Positions 15,168 through 24,812 of a stretch of 64,000 bases of DNA are shown here, in pieces. Source of the DNA: Shewanella sp. Choline-02u-19 (GTDB taxonomy: Bacteria; Pseudomonadota; Gammaproteobacteria; Enterobacterales; Shewanellaceae); the NCBI RefSeq assembly GCF_002836205.1, contig NZ_PJBE01000013.1, forward strand, positions 1,116,001-1,180,000, in the 5' to 3' direction. The translations under genes and the position numbers were made by a program. Below the pieces are notes generated by a model. The model searched no databases. It worked only from the letters and a program-made list of their open reading frames with translations, and was not told where the DNA came from. Within the stretch, counting starts at the first letter, position 1. Every line of letters starts with the position of its first letter.

Positions 15168-16748
15168 ATGGATCAATCAAGCGCAAAGGCATATTCGGTA
15201 TTACAAGATAAAGAAGCGTCAGAGCCGATTGATAGTGCCAGTTTCCGCAAGCCGGTGATCGTCAATGCTGAGCGAATATGCAAGACCGCTACCAGCGCTA
15301 ATACAACAGGAACCTGTTCTTTAAATCAATTGTTAGAACGGCAAGACATTTGGCGTGGGCAGCAGTGGCAGCAGCAACATGTAGCCTATCCGACGGGTTT
15401 TTCATTGTTAGATAAAAATCTTGCTGATAATGGTTGGCCACAAATCGGTGTGTGCGAAATTTTATGTGATGGTGTGGGTCAAGGTGAGCTCAGTATCGTG
15501 TTGCCTTTATTGAAACAACTTATAAGCCACTGTGTGTCATCAACACAAATTAATGATTCCATGGTGATGCTGGTGATGCTGGTGGCGCCGCCTCACATCC
15601 CTTCGCCGCAAGCATTGTTACAACAAGGGTTGGATGTGGAACGCTTGATCTGGATAGATACTGAAGAGCGAAAAGAACGCTTGTGGTCCATTGAACAAGC
15701 GTTAGCGAGTGGCAGCGTACCACTAGTATTAGCTTGGCTAGACAGTTTATCGATAACTGAGGCGAGAAGGTTGCAGCTAGCTGCAGAGAAAGGCCAAGCC
15801 TTGTGTATGCTCTATTTACCGACAACGAATGCACAGCTGTCACACCCAGTGAATTTACGTTTAGTGCTGCAAAGACAGTGCTTTTCGGCGTTAAATGCCA
15901 ATGACAGTAATAACAAAAAAGCCGTTATCGTCGAAGCATCAATGTTGAAATTAGTGCCCAAGCTGACTGAGCGCCAGCAGCCAAGTTTAAGTCGATTTTC
16001 AAATAGTCATTTAGGGATGACTGAAATCAATATTATTAAGCGCCGTGGTGGCTGGCCTAGCCCTGTCTTTAGTCTACCGCTGCTGCCTCCTCATTTAAAA
16101 GAAAGTCTATTGGGTGTCAGTGCTTGTTTGATTGATAACGCTTCGCTAAATGATGACTTGTCCGGTAGCGCCTCACTTAATATCGATTTGATAGGTCAGG
16201 ATCTGTGCCAAGCGCAAGTTAGCGCAATTAAAGGGCTGGCGGATTATAGGGCTGTAATCAGTAGCCCACTATTACCGTCTACTGCGGGTGATAAGGTTCT
16301 ATCTGTTATTAACACCTTATCTGTTATTAACACCTTATCTGTTACTAATAAGAGTGCAGCGGTTAAAGTCACAAGTAGCAGACGATCAATATTGGCTGTA
16401 CACATCGAAGCGGTAAACGCTGAGAGAGCGAGCAAAAAAGCTAATTCATCTTCTGTTATTTATCATGCAGCTGAGGCTGAGCGAGAAAACCACTTATCGT
16501 TGCAGCTTGAGCCAACACGTAGATTAAGCCTGCAGCCGACATATTATCTTAAAGCGCCTTTGAGTGAACTGGTGAGCGATTCAATAGAGCAGGCAACGTT
16601 AGTAACACCGACATTGTCAGCAGAGGTAAAGCGTCACAGTCAACCATCGCTTGCTGCATCTTATAACGACTCTGCTCAAGATAGATGGACAGAGTCTTAT
16701 AAAACGCTGCAGCAAGGGGCGCCAACATCACCTAGCAAAATTCATTAA
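15168..16748 (+). CDS. imuA: ImuA, SOS mutagenesis cassette protein, with a long C-terminal extension
   Basis: A RecA-like protein of the ImuA/SulA-like family that works with ImuB and DnaE2 in error-prone bypass of DNA damage. The recognisable part runs from about residue 45 (RQDIWRGQQW) through FSLLDKNLADNGWPQIGVCEIL, the start of the RecA-like core, to about residue 305 (KRRGGWPSPVFSLPLLPP). At 526 residues it is about twice the usual ImuA size. The extra roughly 220 residues are Ser/Leu-rich, contain a tandem repeat LSVINT at 16299-16352 and look poorly ordered. No Walker A motif is visible, as is usual for ImuA. Start ATG has GGTGGA 4 bases upstream. First gene of the operon, 18 bases before imuB. 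Confidence 0.85.
   Translation: MDQSSAKAYSVLQDKEASEPIDSASFRKPVIVNAERICKTATSANTTGTCSLNQLLERQDIWRGQQWQQQHVAYPTGFSLLDKNLADNGWPQIGVCEILCDGVGQGELSIVLPLLKQLISHCVSSTQINDSMVMLVMLVAPPHIPSPQALLQQGLDVERLIWIDTEERKERLWSIEQALASGSVPLVLAWLDSLSITEARRLQLAAEKGQALCMLYLPTTNAQLSHPVNLRLVLQRQCFSALNANDSNNKKAVIVEASMLKLVPKLTERQQPSLSRFSNSHLGMTEINIIKRRGGWPSPVFSLPLLPPHLKESLLGVSACLIDNASLNDDLSGSASLNIDLIGQDLCQAQVSAIKGLADYRAVISSPLLPSTAGDKVLSVINTLSVINTLSVTNKSAAVKVTSSRRSILAVHIEAVNAERASKKANSSSVIYHAAEAERENHLSLQLEPTRRLSLQPTYYLKAPLSELVSDSIEQATLVTPTLSAEVKRHSQPSLAASYNDSAQDRWTESYKTLQQGAPTSPSKIH
16299..16352 (+). repeat. 18-bp tandem repeat inside imuA
   Basis: Two near-perfect copies and one diverged copy of TTATCTGTTATTAACACC, in frame, encoding LSVINT LSVINT LSVTNK. 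It lies in the C-terminal extension of ImuA. Confidence 0.85.
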
Positions 16749-16766
16749 CCTAATGCATGGTCGCTA

Positions 16767-18344
16767 ATGGATATGTTATGGCTAGCAGCTCATTACCCAC
16801 AGTGGGCACTACAATACTTCTGTTACCGCAATGAGCTAAATCAAAGCGCTGAAGTACTATTGTATGACCCTAAGTCTTTACACGTGCTGGCACTTGACGC
16901 TGGGAGTCACAAAGCTGGAGTGACGGTTGGGATGAGCCTTTCTACCGCGCAAAGTTTAACGCCGTCGGCGATGTTAGCTGAGTTCGACGCCTCCACTAAT
17001 CAGCAAGCGTCAGATTGGCTATGCCAATGGAGCTATGAGTTTAGTGCACGCGTCGTGCCCCTGCGCTGCGCCTTGGTGCATGATGCACACAAAGATGGTC
17101 AATCGAGTGCGAAGTTACATGTCGATGAGTTTGTTTGTAACACCCTGTTGCTTGAAGTCAGTTCCATGGCGCTTATTTTCGATGGTATTGATAAGCTTAT
17201 TGAGCAATATGCTCAACGAGCCAAAACCTATGGTTTAGAGGTGTCTCTTGCAATAGGCAAAACACCTTTAGCGGCACAGTTGCTCGCGCAGCAGTCTTCA
17301 GTCATGGCTGAAGTGACCCAAAGTGAATCCCTTAATCCTGATAAGAGCCATGCGTTACTTAGTCAATTACCGATTGCCTCACTACCGATATCATGCTTTT
17401 TAAGGCAAAGCTTTCTCGATATTGGCGTGACCTCTTTTGCGGCTTTGTGCACTTTACCGGATAAGGAACTAGGGCGACGATTCGGCCCCAAGCTGCTGCA
17501 ACTTCTGGCAAAAATCTCGGGCGCTATACCGCATCCGTTAACCTATTTTGAGCCAGAGGAAACTTATCTGCAAAAACTGTCTTTATTATATGAAGTTGAA
17601 TTGATGCAAGGGATTGTTTTTCCGTTAGGTAGAATGCTCAAAGAGATGGCGAGCTACTTAAAGCAACGCCAACTTGCGATTCAACAGCTTAAATTGACCC
17701 TCATCTACCGTGATAGCGAGCGCAGTCAGCTTGATATTATTATTCAGTACCCCTTTGCCGAGCATCGCAGTGATAACTTATTAAGCTTATGCCGTATGCA
17801 ACTAGAGCGTGTCACTCTGTATCAACCTGTGGTTGAAATGGTGATTTCTGTCGACAAGTTTGTACCTATTACGATTGCTAATGACAACTGGTTTGGACCA
17901 CAACAGGCAGCTCAGGGGCAACGTTCAGAGAAAGCTTTGCGGCTGATGGCGCTGCTACAAGCAAGACTGGGTAGCGATAAGGTGAAAGGACTGCTGGCAA
18001 CTTCTGCTCATTTACCTGAAGAGAGTTGGCAAGCAACGGATCTTTCCGCTACCAGCCAAGAGCACAGACCCGTTATCAAGTCATTGCAACAACTCTCTGA
18101 TCTTGGCCATCCGACGACAGGCCTCAGCGTGGGGGCGTGCCGTCCAAGTTGGTTGTTGACGACACCTGAAATGATCTCGATTGAGATGATTGAGCTGTTA
18201 AAAGGACCTGAAAGACTGCAAACACACTGGTGGCAGGAGCCAGCCATATGCCGTGATTACTATATTGCGAGTCATCAGCTAGGCGGATTATGTTGGGTAT
18301 TTAAAGATAGCCGTGGTTTTTTCTTACATGGCTGGTTTGGCTAA
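16767..18344 (+). CDS. imuB: ImuB, inactive Y-family polymerase-like scaffold
   Basis: A 525-residue Y-family-like protein (N-terminal MLWLAAHYPQWALQYF) that lacks polymerase activity in characterised members and acts as the hub linking ImuA, DnaE2 and the beta clamp. The catalytic acidic triad of DinB is not conserved: LLEVSSMALIF stands where an SxDE motif would be. A helix-hairpin-helix-like segment follows (ALCTLPDKELGRRFGPKLLQLL). Start is ATG 16767; the ATG at 16773 is equally plausible. Its stop overlaps the dnaE2 start by one base, so translation is probably coupled. Confidence 0.92.
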   Translation: MDMLWLAAHYPQWALQYFCYRNELNQSAEVLLYDPKSLHVLALDAGSHKAGVTVGMSLSTAQSLTPSAMLAEFDASTNQQASDWLCQWSYEFSARVVPLRCALVHDAHKDGQSSAKLHVDEFVCNTLLLEVSSMALIFDGIDKLIEQYAQRAKTYGLEVSLAIGKTPLAAQLLAQQSSVMAEVTQSESLNPDKSHALLSQLPIASLPISCFLRQSFLDIGVTSFAALCTLPDKELGRRFGPKLLQLLAKISGAIPHPLTYFEPEETYLQKLSLLYEVELMQGIVFPLGRMLKEMASYLKQRQLAIQQLKLTLIYRDSERSQLDIIIQYPFAEHRSDNLLSLCRMQLERVTLYQPVVEMVISVDKFVPITIANDNWFGPQQAAQGQRSEKALRLMALLQARLGSDKVKGLLATSAHLPEESWQATDLSATSQEHRPVIKSLQQLSDLGHPTTGLSVGACRPSWLLTTPEMISIEMIELLKGPERLQTHWWQEPAICRDYYIASHQLGGLCWVFKDSRGFFLHGWFG

Positions 18345-21300
18345 TGTACGCCGAACTACATGCTATCTCTAATTACACCTTTCTTCGAGGAGCTTCTCAT
18401 CCTCACGAGTTGGTCGAACAAGCCGCATTACTGGGATATAAAGCGATTGCGATTACCGATGAGTGTTCATTTGCGGGCATCGTGAAGGCGTATGAGGCTG
18501 CCAAAAAACAGCAGATTAAGTTGCTGGTGGGCGCGGAGTTTCAATTAGCAGAAGGTGTGTTTGTGCTGCTTGCGATGGATCGCCGTGGTTACGGGCAAAT
18601 TAGTCAATTAATCACAACCAGCCGTCGCCGAGCTGCAAAAGGCGAATATCAACTGCACTTTAGTGAACTAAAGCAAGGTTTAGAACGCACCATTTTATTA
18701 TGGCAACCGACGTCACTTAATCCAATTCGCAGTGATTTAGGCGATTTATCACCGCAACTAGAGGCTTATCAAACTAAGATGCTCGCCATTGGTCAGTCTA
18801 TCCGCAATGTTTTTGCTCAGCGTTGTTATCTACTGATGGAGCGCAGCTTAGTGGCTGGCGAAGCATTAAAGATCCAGTTGTGGACTCAAATTGCCAGTCA
18901 GTTAAACATGGCGTGTGTTGCGGCAGGTAATGTTCGTATGCATTGCGAGCAAAGGCAGAAACTGCAAGACATACTCACCTGCATCCGTTATAGCACTGAA
19001 CTTTCACAAGCGGGGGATCGTTTGTTAGCCAACGCCGAAACGGCGCTTAAACCGATGAGTGCGATATATAAACGCTACCCAAAGGCGTGGATTGATAACT
19101 CATTACTTATCGCCGCGCAGTGTGATTTTTGCCTTGATGAACTTAAATATGAGTACCCAAGTGAGGTGGTGCCGAGTGGATTATCAGCGAGTCAGTATTT
19201 AGCGCAAGAAGTCTATAAAGGAGCTATGCGCCGCTTTAACGACCATGTTCCAACAAGCGTGACATTGCAGTACGAAAAAGAGCTTATCTTGATTAAAGAG
19301 ATGCAGTACGAATACTTCTTCTTAACCATCTTTGATATCGTTCAATATGCCAAGTTACAACAAATTTTGCATCAAGGGCGAGGCTCTGCGGCTAACTCAG
19401 TTGTTTGTTACTGCTTAGGGATCACTGAGGTTGACCCTACAAAAGTGAATATGCTGTTTGAGCGTTTTGTCTCTAAAGAGCGCAATGAGCCTCCTGATAT
19501 TGACGTTGATTTTGAACATGAACGCCGTGAGGAGATCATTCAATACATCTATCGCAAGTATGGCAGAGAGCGGGCGGCGCTGGCAGCGACAGTGATAAGT
19601 TACCGTTTTAAAAGCGCACTGGCAGACGTTGGAAAAGCATTAGGCATCGATAAACAGCACTTAGACCATATGCAGCACAGCATTGATAGGCGTGACAGTG
19701 AAGCGGATTGGTTAACCCAGCTACAAGATAAATCCTTGGTACCAACCGAGGGAATGGGCAAACATTTATTGCCGCTAGTGCAGAGCATCTTAGGGTTTCC
19801 AAGGCATTTATCGCAGCATGTTGGTGGCTTTATTATCTCTTCAGGTCCATTAAGTGAGTTAGTGCCCGTTGAAAATGCAGCGATGGCCGATAGAACCGTG
19901 ATTCAGTGGGATAAAGATGATTTAGAAAGCCTAGGGCTACTAAAAGTGGATGTACTGGCGCTTGGTATGCTGACCGCTATTAGGAAATGTTTTCAACTGC
20001 TCAGCACACCCAAGCATAATTTTACGATGGATCAGGTGGAGTGGGAGCAAGCCGCTGTTTATAACATGCTACAACGTGGCGACAGTATCGGCGTTTTTCA
20101 AGTGGAATCGCGAGCACAGACGTCAATGCTGCCGCGGCTTAAGCCGCGTTGCTATTACGACTTAGTGGTGCAAATCGCTATTGTCCGCCCAGGGCCCATT
20201 CAAGGGGATATGGTGCATCCCTATTTAAGGCGTCGAGACGGTTTAGAGAAGGTGACTTACCCAAGCAAAGAGGTTGAATCTGTGTTGTCTCGAACAATGG
20301 GCGTGCCGATTTTTCAGGAACAAGTGATTAAGCTGGCAATGGTTGCTGCGGGTTTTTCGGGTGGGGAAGCGGATCAACTGCGGCGGGCGATGGCAAGCTG
20401 GAAGAGATCGGGTGAATTACAGCAGTTTGAGGGTAAGCTACTCAACGGTATGCAAAGCCGAGGTTATACGGCTCAGTTTTCACAACAGATCTACAAGCAG
20501 ATAAAGGGCTTTGGCGAGTATGGTTTTCCAGAGTCCCATTCAGCAAGCTTTGCATTATTAGCCTATGTGTCAGCTTACCTTAAGTATCATTATCCCGCGG
20601 CATTTTGCTGTTCATTATTAAACAGCCAACCAATGGGGTTTTATAGCCCATCGCAATTGATCCAAGATGCACAGCGCCACGGCGTTGTTGTGTTACCCGT
20701 GTGTATCAATCAAAGCCAGTGGCAACATACACTCGTGGCAGCAGCGCATGGCTCAAAGGCGATTCGTTTAGGATTTAGATTGGTGAAAGGGCTTAATAGA
20801 AACGAAATTGATAAATTGATGGAGCAGCGACCAGAGCAAGGTTTTTCTCATATTGATCAGATTTATCAATTAGGCATCGCTCGCCATGAACTGGAAACAC
20901 TTGCCAGTGCTGATGCGTTTATCAAGGTCGCAGGTCACCGTCATCAAGTGCGTTGGCAGTTATCGGCATGTCAGCCAAGCTTACCTTTATTTGACAATGC
21001 CTCGGAGTTTGAAGGGGAGCCTCCGCGAGCAAACAACATTGACCCGCAAGCGCGTGCTGTATTATTTAAGGCGGCAGAGGTGATGTTACCCTGTCCGAGC
21101 ATTGCTGAGTCCATGCAAGCCGATTATGCCTATACCGGAGTCACACTGGGTCAGCACCCGATGAGTTTATTACGGGATAAACCTTGTCTACAGCATTGTC
21201 TAACGGCAGAACAACTCGATGAGTGCCGTAGCGGGCAAGTGGTCACGGTCGCTGGCCTTGTTGTCGGAAGGCAGCGGCCTGGCACTGCGTCAGGGGTGAC

Positions 21301-21517
21301 GTTTATTACCCTAGAGGATGAAACCGGCAATGTGAATTTAATCGTTTGGAGCGCAACAGCAAGAGCGCAACGGCAGGCATATTTGGTGTCTAAAATCATG
21401 AAGGTGAGTGGTATTTTAGAACGAAAATCTGGAGTGACTCATGTTGTGGCTGGCAAGCTAATTGATATTTCTACGGCACTGAATGAATTAGTGGTACGTT
21501 CAAGAGATTTTCATTAA
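18344..21517 (+). CDS. dnaE2: Error-prone DNA polymerase III alpha subunit DnaE2
   Basis: A 1057-residue C-family DNA polymerase for SOS-induced translesion synthesis. The N-terminal PHP domain (AELHAISNYTFLRGASHPHE, residues 3-22) is followed by the palm with NEPPDIDVDFEHERREEIIQ near residue 380, which contains the catalytic Asp residues. Then come the fingers with PIFQEQVIKLAM near 650, a helix-hairpin-helix region, and a C-terminal OB fold (GQVVTVAGLVVGRQRPGTASGVTFITLEDE) near 965. The length fits DnaE2, which is shorter than replicative DnaE. ATG overlaps the imuB stop (TAATG). Last gene of the LexA-controlled operon. Confidence 0.97.
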   Translation: MYAELHAISNYTFLRGASHPHELVEQAALLGYKAIAITDECSFAGIVKAYEAAKKQQIKLLVGAEFQLAEGVFVLLAMDRRGYGQISQLITTSRRRAAKGEYQLHFSELKQGLERTILLWQPTSLNPIRSDLGDLSPQLEAYQTKMLAIGQSIRNVFAQRCYLLMERSLVAGEALKIQLWTQIASQLNMACVAAGNVRMHCEQRQKLQDILTCIRYSTELSQAGDRLLANAETALKPMSAIYKRYPKAWIDNSLLIAAQCDFCLDELKYEYPSEVVPSGLSASQYLAQEVYKGAMRRFNDHVPTSVTLQYEKELILIKEMQYEYFFLTIFDIVQYAKLQQILHQGRGSAANSVVCYCLGITEVDPTKVNMLFERFVSKERNEPPDIDVDFEHERREEIIQYIYRKYGRERAALAATVISYRFKSALADVGKALGIDKQHLDHMQHSIDRRDSEADWLTQLQDKSLVPTEGMGKHLLPLVQSILGFPRHLSQHVGGFIISSGPLSELVPVENAAMADRTVIQWDKDDLESLGLLKVDVLALGMLTAIRKCFQLLSTPKHNFTMDQVEWEQAAVYNMLQRGDSIGVFQVESRAQTSMLPRLKPRCYYDLVVQIAIVRPGPIQGDMVHPYLRRRDGLEKVTYPSKEVESVLSRTMGVPIFQEQVIKLAMVAAGFSGGEADQLRRAMASWKRSGELQQFEGKLLNGMQSRGYTAQFSQQIYKQIKGFGEYGFPESHSASFALLAYVSAYLKYHYPAAFCCSLLNSQPMGFYSPSQLIQDAQRHGVVVLPVCINQSQWQHTLVAAAHGSKAIRLGFRLVKGLNRNEIDKLMEQRPEQGFSHIDQIYQLGIARHELETLASADAFIKVAGHRHQVRWQLSACQPSLPLFDNASEFEGEPPRANNIDPQARAVLFKAAEVMLPCPSIAESMQADYAYTGVTLGQHPMSLLRDKPCLQHCLTAEQLDECRSGQVVTVAGLVVGRQRPGTASGVTFITLEDETGNVNLIVWSATARAQRQAYLVSKIMKVSGILERKSGVTHVVAGKLIDISTALNELVVRSRDFH

Positions 21518-21820
21518 TGACGATTATTCATTTGATAATAGGGTCTAATAAATACGTGTTTTTATTCGCGAATTGAGTATGAGTGATATGAGTATTAGCA
21601 AAATGTGTCCAGGATCAATAATGCAGGAGCCGTGACCGAGGATACCAAAGCCTAGCATAACGTGTGCTGTGATTTCAGAAGAGCACCACAGACGGTGGGT
21701 ATGTCGTTAATGAAGCTGCAATTAACGATCTTGAATTCTACCATTTCTCCACATTCTGGATTCTGCTTTCCGAGGTCATTTGGGATATAATCTGGCTGGG
21801 TCTTTTTTTGGGTACAGACA
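21518..21820. other. Intergenic region after dnaE2
   Basis: About 300 bases with no recognisable gene or terminator. The upstream signals of the DTW-domain gene should be here. Confidence 0.4.
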
Positions 21821-22351
21821 TTGCAAATAATTCTACTAACTCATGAGCGTGAAGTGACACGTCCAAGTAACACTGGGCAATTAGCACTTGAATGCTTCCC
21901 TGACATTTGCACACGGATCATATGGGCAAGAACCTCGCCCGATGCTGTACTGGTTAAACAATTACAAACAGCTGATTGTGCGCTGTTGTTTCCAGAAGAG
22001 ATTGATAGTCCTTCAGAGTTAGCCGCTTTAGTTAGCTCGTCAGAAAAAAACAGCCAAGTCGCAAGTGTCCTGCATGATGAACAGAAAAGTGAACCGGCAA
22101 TGCCATCAACCTTAGTCATTCTCGATGCGACGTGGCAGGAAGCACGAAAGATGCTGCGCCGAAGTGATTATTTGAAAAATGCGCAGAAATATTCGATATC
22201 TTCACAGCAGGACTCTCTGTTTACCCTCAGGCGCAACCAAGTGGATGGCGGATTATGTACCGCAGAGTGCATTATCGAGTTATTTAAGGCAGCTAATATG
22301 CCTAAGCAGGCGGCCCAATTAGCTGAAAAATTTGCTCTTATGCAGAAGTAA
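21821..22351 (+). CDS. DTW domain protein, probable tRNA aminocarboxypropyltransferase family
   Basis: A 176-residue protein of the DTW (TDD) family, members of which add the 3-amino-3-carboxypropyl group from SAM to uridine in tRNA (TapT/TuaA in E. coli). Visible motifs are the N-terminal LLTHEREVTRPSNTGQLA and VILDATWQEARKML (DxTW as DATW, residues 102-105), then LRR. It lacks the N-terminal zinc-type Cys cluster of some members. The only start compatible with the frame is TTG at 21821; the ribosome binding site is poor, so the start is uncertain. Stand-alone gene. Confidence 0.82.
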   Translation: MQIILLTHEREVTRPSNTGQLALECFPDICTRIIWARTSPDAVLVKQLQTADCALLFPEEIDSPSELAALVSSSEKNSQVASVLHDEQKSEPAMPSTLVILDATWQEARKMLRRSDYLKNAQKYSISSQQDSLFTLRRNQVDGGLCTAECIIELFKAANMPKQAAQLAEKFALMQK

Positions 22352-23206
22352 TCTTCATAGGGAATGCCTAACGGTGACAAGCCACATCGTGCTCCAAAAT
22401 AGCTTAACTGCCGGGGTTGAGCGTTGCGCTTCTTTTTTGTAAAGAGAACAGTTCAACAGCTCTAGAGTAAAGTTATTATTTTACAATGATTTCTTCTATA
22501 TATGGTTTAAGTATTGTGCTTTTAACCCAGTGTTATTCCGGTCGTTAACGTCCAAGTTTTGTTGAAAGATAGAATTATCTAGCAATAGACCGAACTGTCT
22601 TTTAAATATGGATGATGTTCGCCATCGCCGAACTAGCTTTTATTGCCAATTCAGTTGCAGAAGAGTTTTACATTCCTCTTATATTGAGATTAGTCCGAGC
22701 CACTGCACGTTACACATGTATCGGCGCGTGTAACATCTATTACATGTAACCCGTACTTTGGACATCCTCAAAATCACTTACACCAGACTATTTTAATCTT
22801 TTTCGGCTTGAAATTTCGCATGATTTACTCGTCATAAATGCTGAGGCTTTATCTCTTAGCTGTTTATTTGGTGAATCAAAATATGTGATAGATCGCGCTA
22901 CCAATAACTTTCAGTCAAATGGGTTTTAACTGTTACTTATCAGGGTGTTAGTGTGCTTATGGTGGTGGTGCGTAGAATGGTAAATAGGCATGCTTTCTTT
23001 GGTCGTTAGGAGGTGAAGGCGAGGGTGAACACCAAAAATAAATAGCACCGTTATTATTCCCATCGGCTTGTTTTATCGCTATGTCACAGTTTGGAACCAA
23101 GTCCAAAATTCAGTTAATATCCCTAAAAACAAAAATATGGAACCTTCCTTTAACTTCTTGATTACAAATGTGTTGTATTTTGTAAACCATATTGCAACTC
23201 TCATTT
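22352..23206. other. Long intergenic region with operator-like repeats
   Basis: No credible gene in some 850 bases. At 22419-22440 a GAGCG/CGCTT stem followed by TTTTTT may be the terminator of the DTW gene. At 22709-22750 there is a cluster of GTTACA, TGTAAC and the palindrome TTACATGTAA. The rest is AT-rich without recognised elements. Confidence 0.45.
22709..22750. promoter_or_regulatory. Cluster of GTTACA/TGTAAC inverted repeats
   Basis: GTTACA at 22709-22714 and TGTAAC at 22729-22734 form one inverted pair, and the palindrome TTACATGTAA begins at 22740. Three related half-sites in 42 bases suggest a protein-binding site, but no regulator is adjacent. Confidence 0.3.
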
Positions 23207-23220
23207 TGGAATCGATTCCA
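23207..23220. promoter_or_regulatory. LacI-family-type operator in the flavoprotein promoter
   Basis: TGGAATCGATTCCA is a perfect 14-bp palindrome with a central CG, the typical design of LacI/GalR-family operators. It lies 4 bases before a possible -10 element TATGAT (23225-23230) and 43 bases before the flavoprotein ATG, a repressor position. No LacI-family gene is in the window. Confidence 0.5.
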
Positions 23221-23263
23221 GCATTATGATCTCGTTGTCGATTATAACTATGGATGATGACAG

Positions 23264-24784
23264 ATGAGTAATAAAGATCTGCTAGGACGCCGCAATTTCA
23301 TTAAGGGAATGGGAGCTGCAGCTGGTGTTGCAATGGCTGCACCAGCAATGGCCATTTCTGAGAAAGCGGATGGTGTTAAATGGGATAAAGAAGTTGAAGT
23401 CCTTATTATTGGTTCCGGTTTTTCGGGGTTAGCGGCGGCAATTGAAGCCACACGCAAAGGCGCAAAAGACGTACATATTTTTGAAAAAATGTCGTACTTT
23501 GGCGGTAACTCAGCCATTAATGGTGGTTTGTTTGCTGCGCCTGGTACGCCAATGCAAAAAACTGAAGGCGTTCAAGATTCAGTTGACCGCATGGTCGCAG
23601 ATCAGCTTAAATCTGGCCGTGGTATCGCTGATGAAGCTTTACTTCGTCACGTGGCTTCGCATGCAGTAGAAGCACTGCAAATGACATTAGATGCAGGCTC
23701 TGAATTCCATCCTTATCTGCAGCAGTTAGGTGGTCACTCGGTAGCACGTACTTATCAAACTACCGTCAGTTGTGGTGCTGGTATTACTCAACCGCTACTT
23801 AATGAATGTCGTAAACTCGGTGTTCATACTCATAACCGCGCTAAGTTCGAAGGTTTCTTAGTGGGTGAACAAGGCGAAGTTGTTGGCGTTAAAATGCGCG
23901 AAAACTATCACTTTGAAGAAGATCAGCCAGGTAAAGTGATTAATATCCGTGCCAAGCGCGGCGTGATTATGGCAACAGGTGGCTTTGCCCAGAACGTTGA
24001 TTTACGTATGGCGCAAGATCCAACGTTAACAGCTGAAGTGGGTTGTACTAACGCACCCGGTGCTACGGGCGAAGGTATGTATGAGATGTTCCGTTTAGGC
24101 GCCATCCCAGTACATTTAGCGCACATCCAATCTGGCCCTTGGGCGTCACCTGATGAAGGTGGATTCGGTTATGTGTCTAACTACACTATCTACAATTTCC
24201 CTCATTCAATGGCGGTAAACCGCCTAACGGGTAAGCGTTTCATGAATGAAATTGCTGACCGTAAGACGCGTGCAGATGCTGAGCTAGCTTGCCGTGACGA
24301 GCAGGGTAAAGCCATGCCTCCAATCTTGATCACTAGCTATAAGGATTCTAAAAAGCATCCGAATACTAAAAAAGTAATCAAGTACAACGTAGGTTGGAAA
24401 TTCGATTCAGTTGAAGAACTAGCCAAACATTTTGATGTGCCGCTTACAGCGCTGAAAGCTCAGATCGCAGAGTATAACGAATACGTTAAGTCTGGTGATG
24501 ATAAGCAGTTTGGCAAGAATATGACCAAGGCTAAAGATAAGTTTATCGAAGCGCCATTCACAGTGGTAAGACTGTGGCCGAAAGTGCATTACTGCCAAGG
24601 TGGTGTACAGATTAATACTAGCGCTGAAGTGAAAGACAGCTTCACTGGTCAGTCTATTGCTGGTCTATATGCAGCCGGCGAAGTCTGTGGTGGTATTCAT
24701 GGTGTGAGCCGTTTAGGTAGTTGCTCAATTCCGGAATGCATGGTGATGGGTATGACAGCTGCACGCAGCGTCATGAAAGCCTAA
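23264..24784 (+). CDS. Periplasmic FAD-dependent reductase, fumarate-reductase flavoprotein family
   Basis: A 506-residue flavoprotein exported by the Tat system (GRRNFIKG at residues 8-15, cleavage near AMA-IS at 30). FAD-binding GSGFSGLAAA (50-59) and NSAINGGLFA (about 86-95) match the FccA/UrdA/fumarate reductase family. The proton-donor Arg is present in NEIADRKTR, and the distal carboxylate-binding Arg in HGVSRLG. However, the family HPT motif that supplies a substrate His in fumarate reductase reads IQSGPW, and the second substrate His (VHHTMGG in FccA) reads VHYCQGG. This argues against fumarate and for another unsaturated acid, as in urocanate or acrylate-type reductases. It lacks the N-terminal heme domain of FccA; the heme protein is the next gene, 28 bases downstream. 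Motif alignment was made from memory of FccA. Confidence 0.88.
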   Translation: MSNKDLLGRRNFIKGMGAAAGVAMAAPAMAISEKADGVKWDKEVEVLIIGSGFSGLAAAIEATRKGAKDVHIFEKMSYFGGNSAINGGLFAAPGTPMQKTEGVQDSVDRMVADQLKSGRGIADEALLRHVASHAVEALQMTLDAGSEFHPYLQQLGGHSVARTYQTTVSCGAGITQPLLNECRKLGVHTHNRAKFEGFLVGEQGEVVGVKMRENYHFEEDQPGKVINIRAKRGVIMATGGFAQNVDLRMAQDPTLTAEVGCTNAPGATGEGMYEMFRLGAIPVHLAHIQSGPWASPDEGGFGYVSNYTIYNFPHSMAVNRLTGKRFMNEIADRKTRADAELACRDEQGKAMPPILITSYKDSKKHPNTKKVIKYNVGWKFDSVEELAKHFDVPLTALKAQIAEYNEYVKSGDDKQFGKNMTKAKDKFIEAPFTVVRLWPKVHYCQGGVQINTSAEVKDSFTGQSIAGLYAAGEVCGGIHGVSRLGSCSIPECMVMGMTAARSVMKA

Positions 24785-24812
24785 ATTTACCAGATAATAA
24801 AAGGAATGAGTG

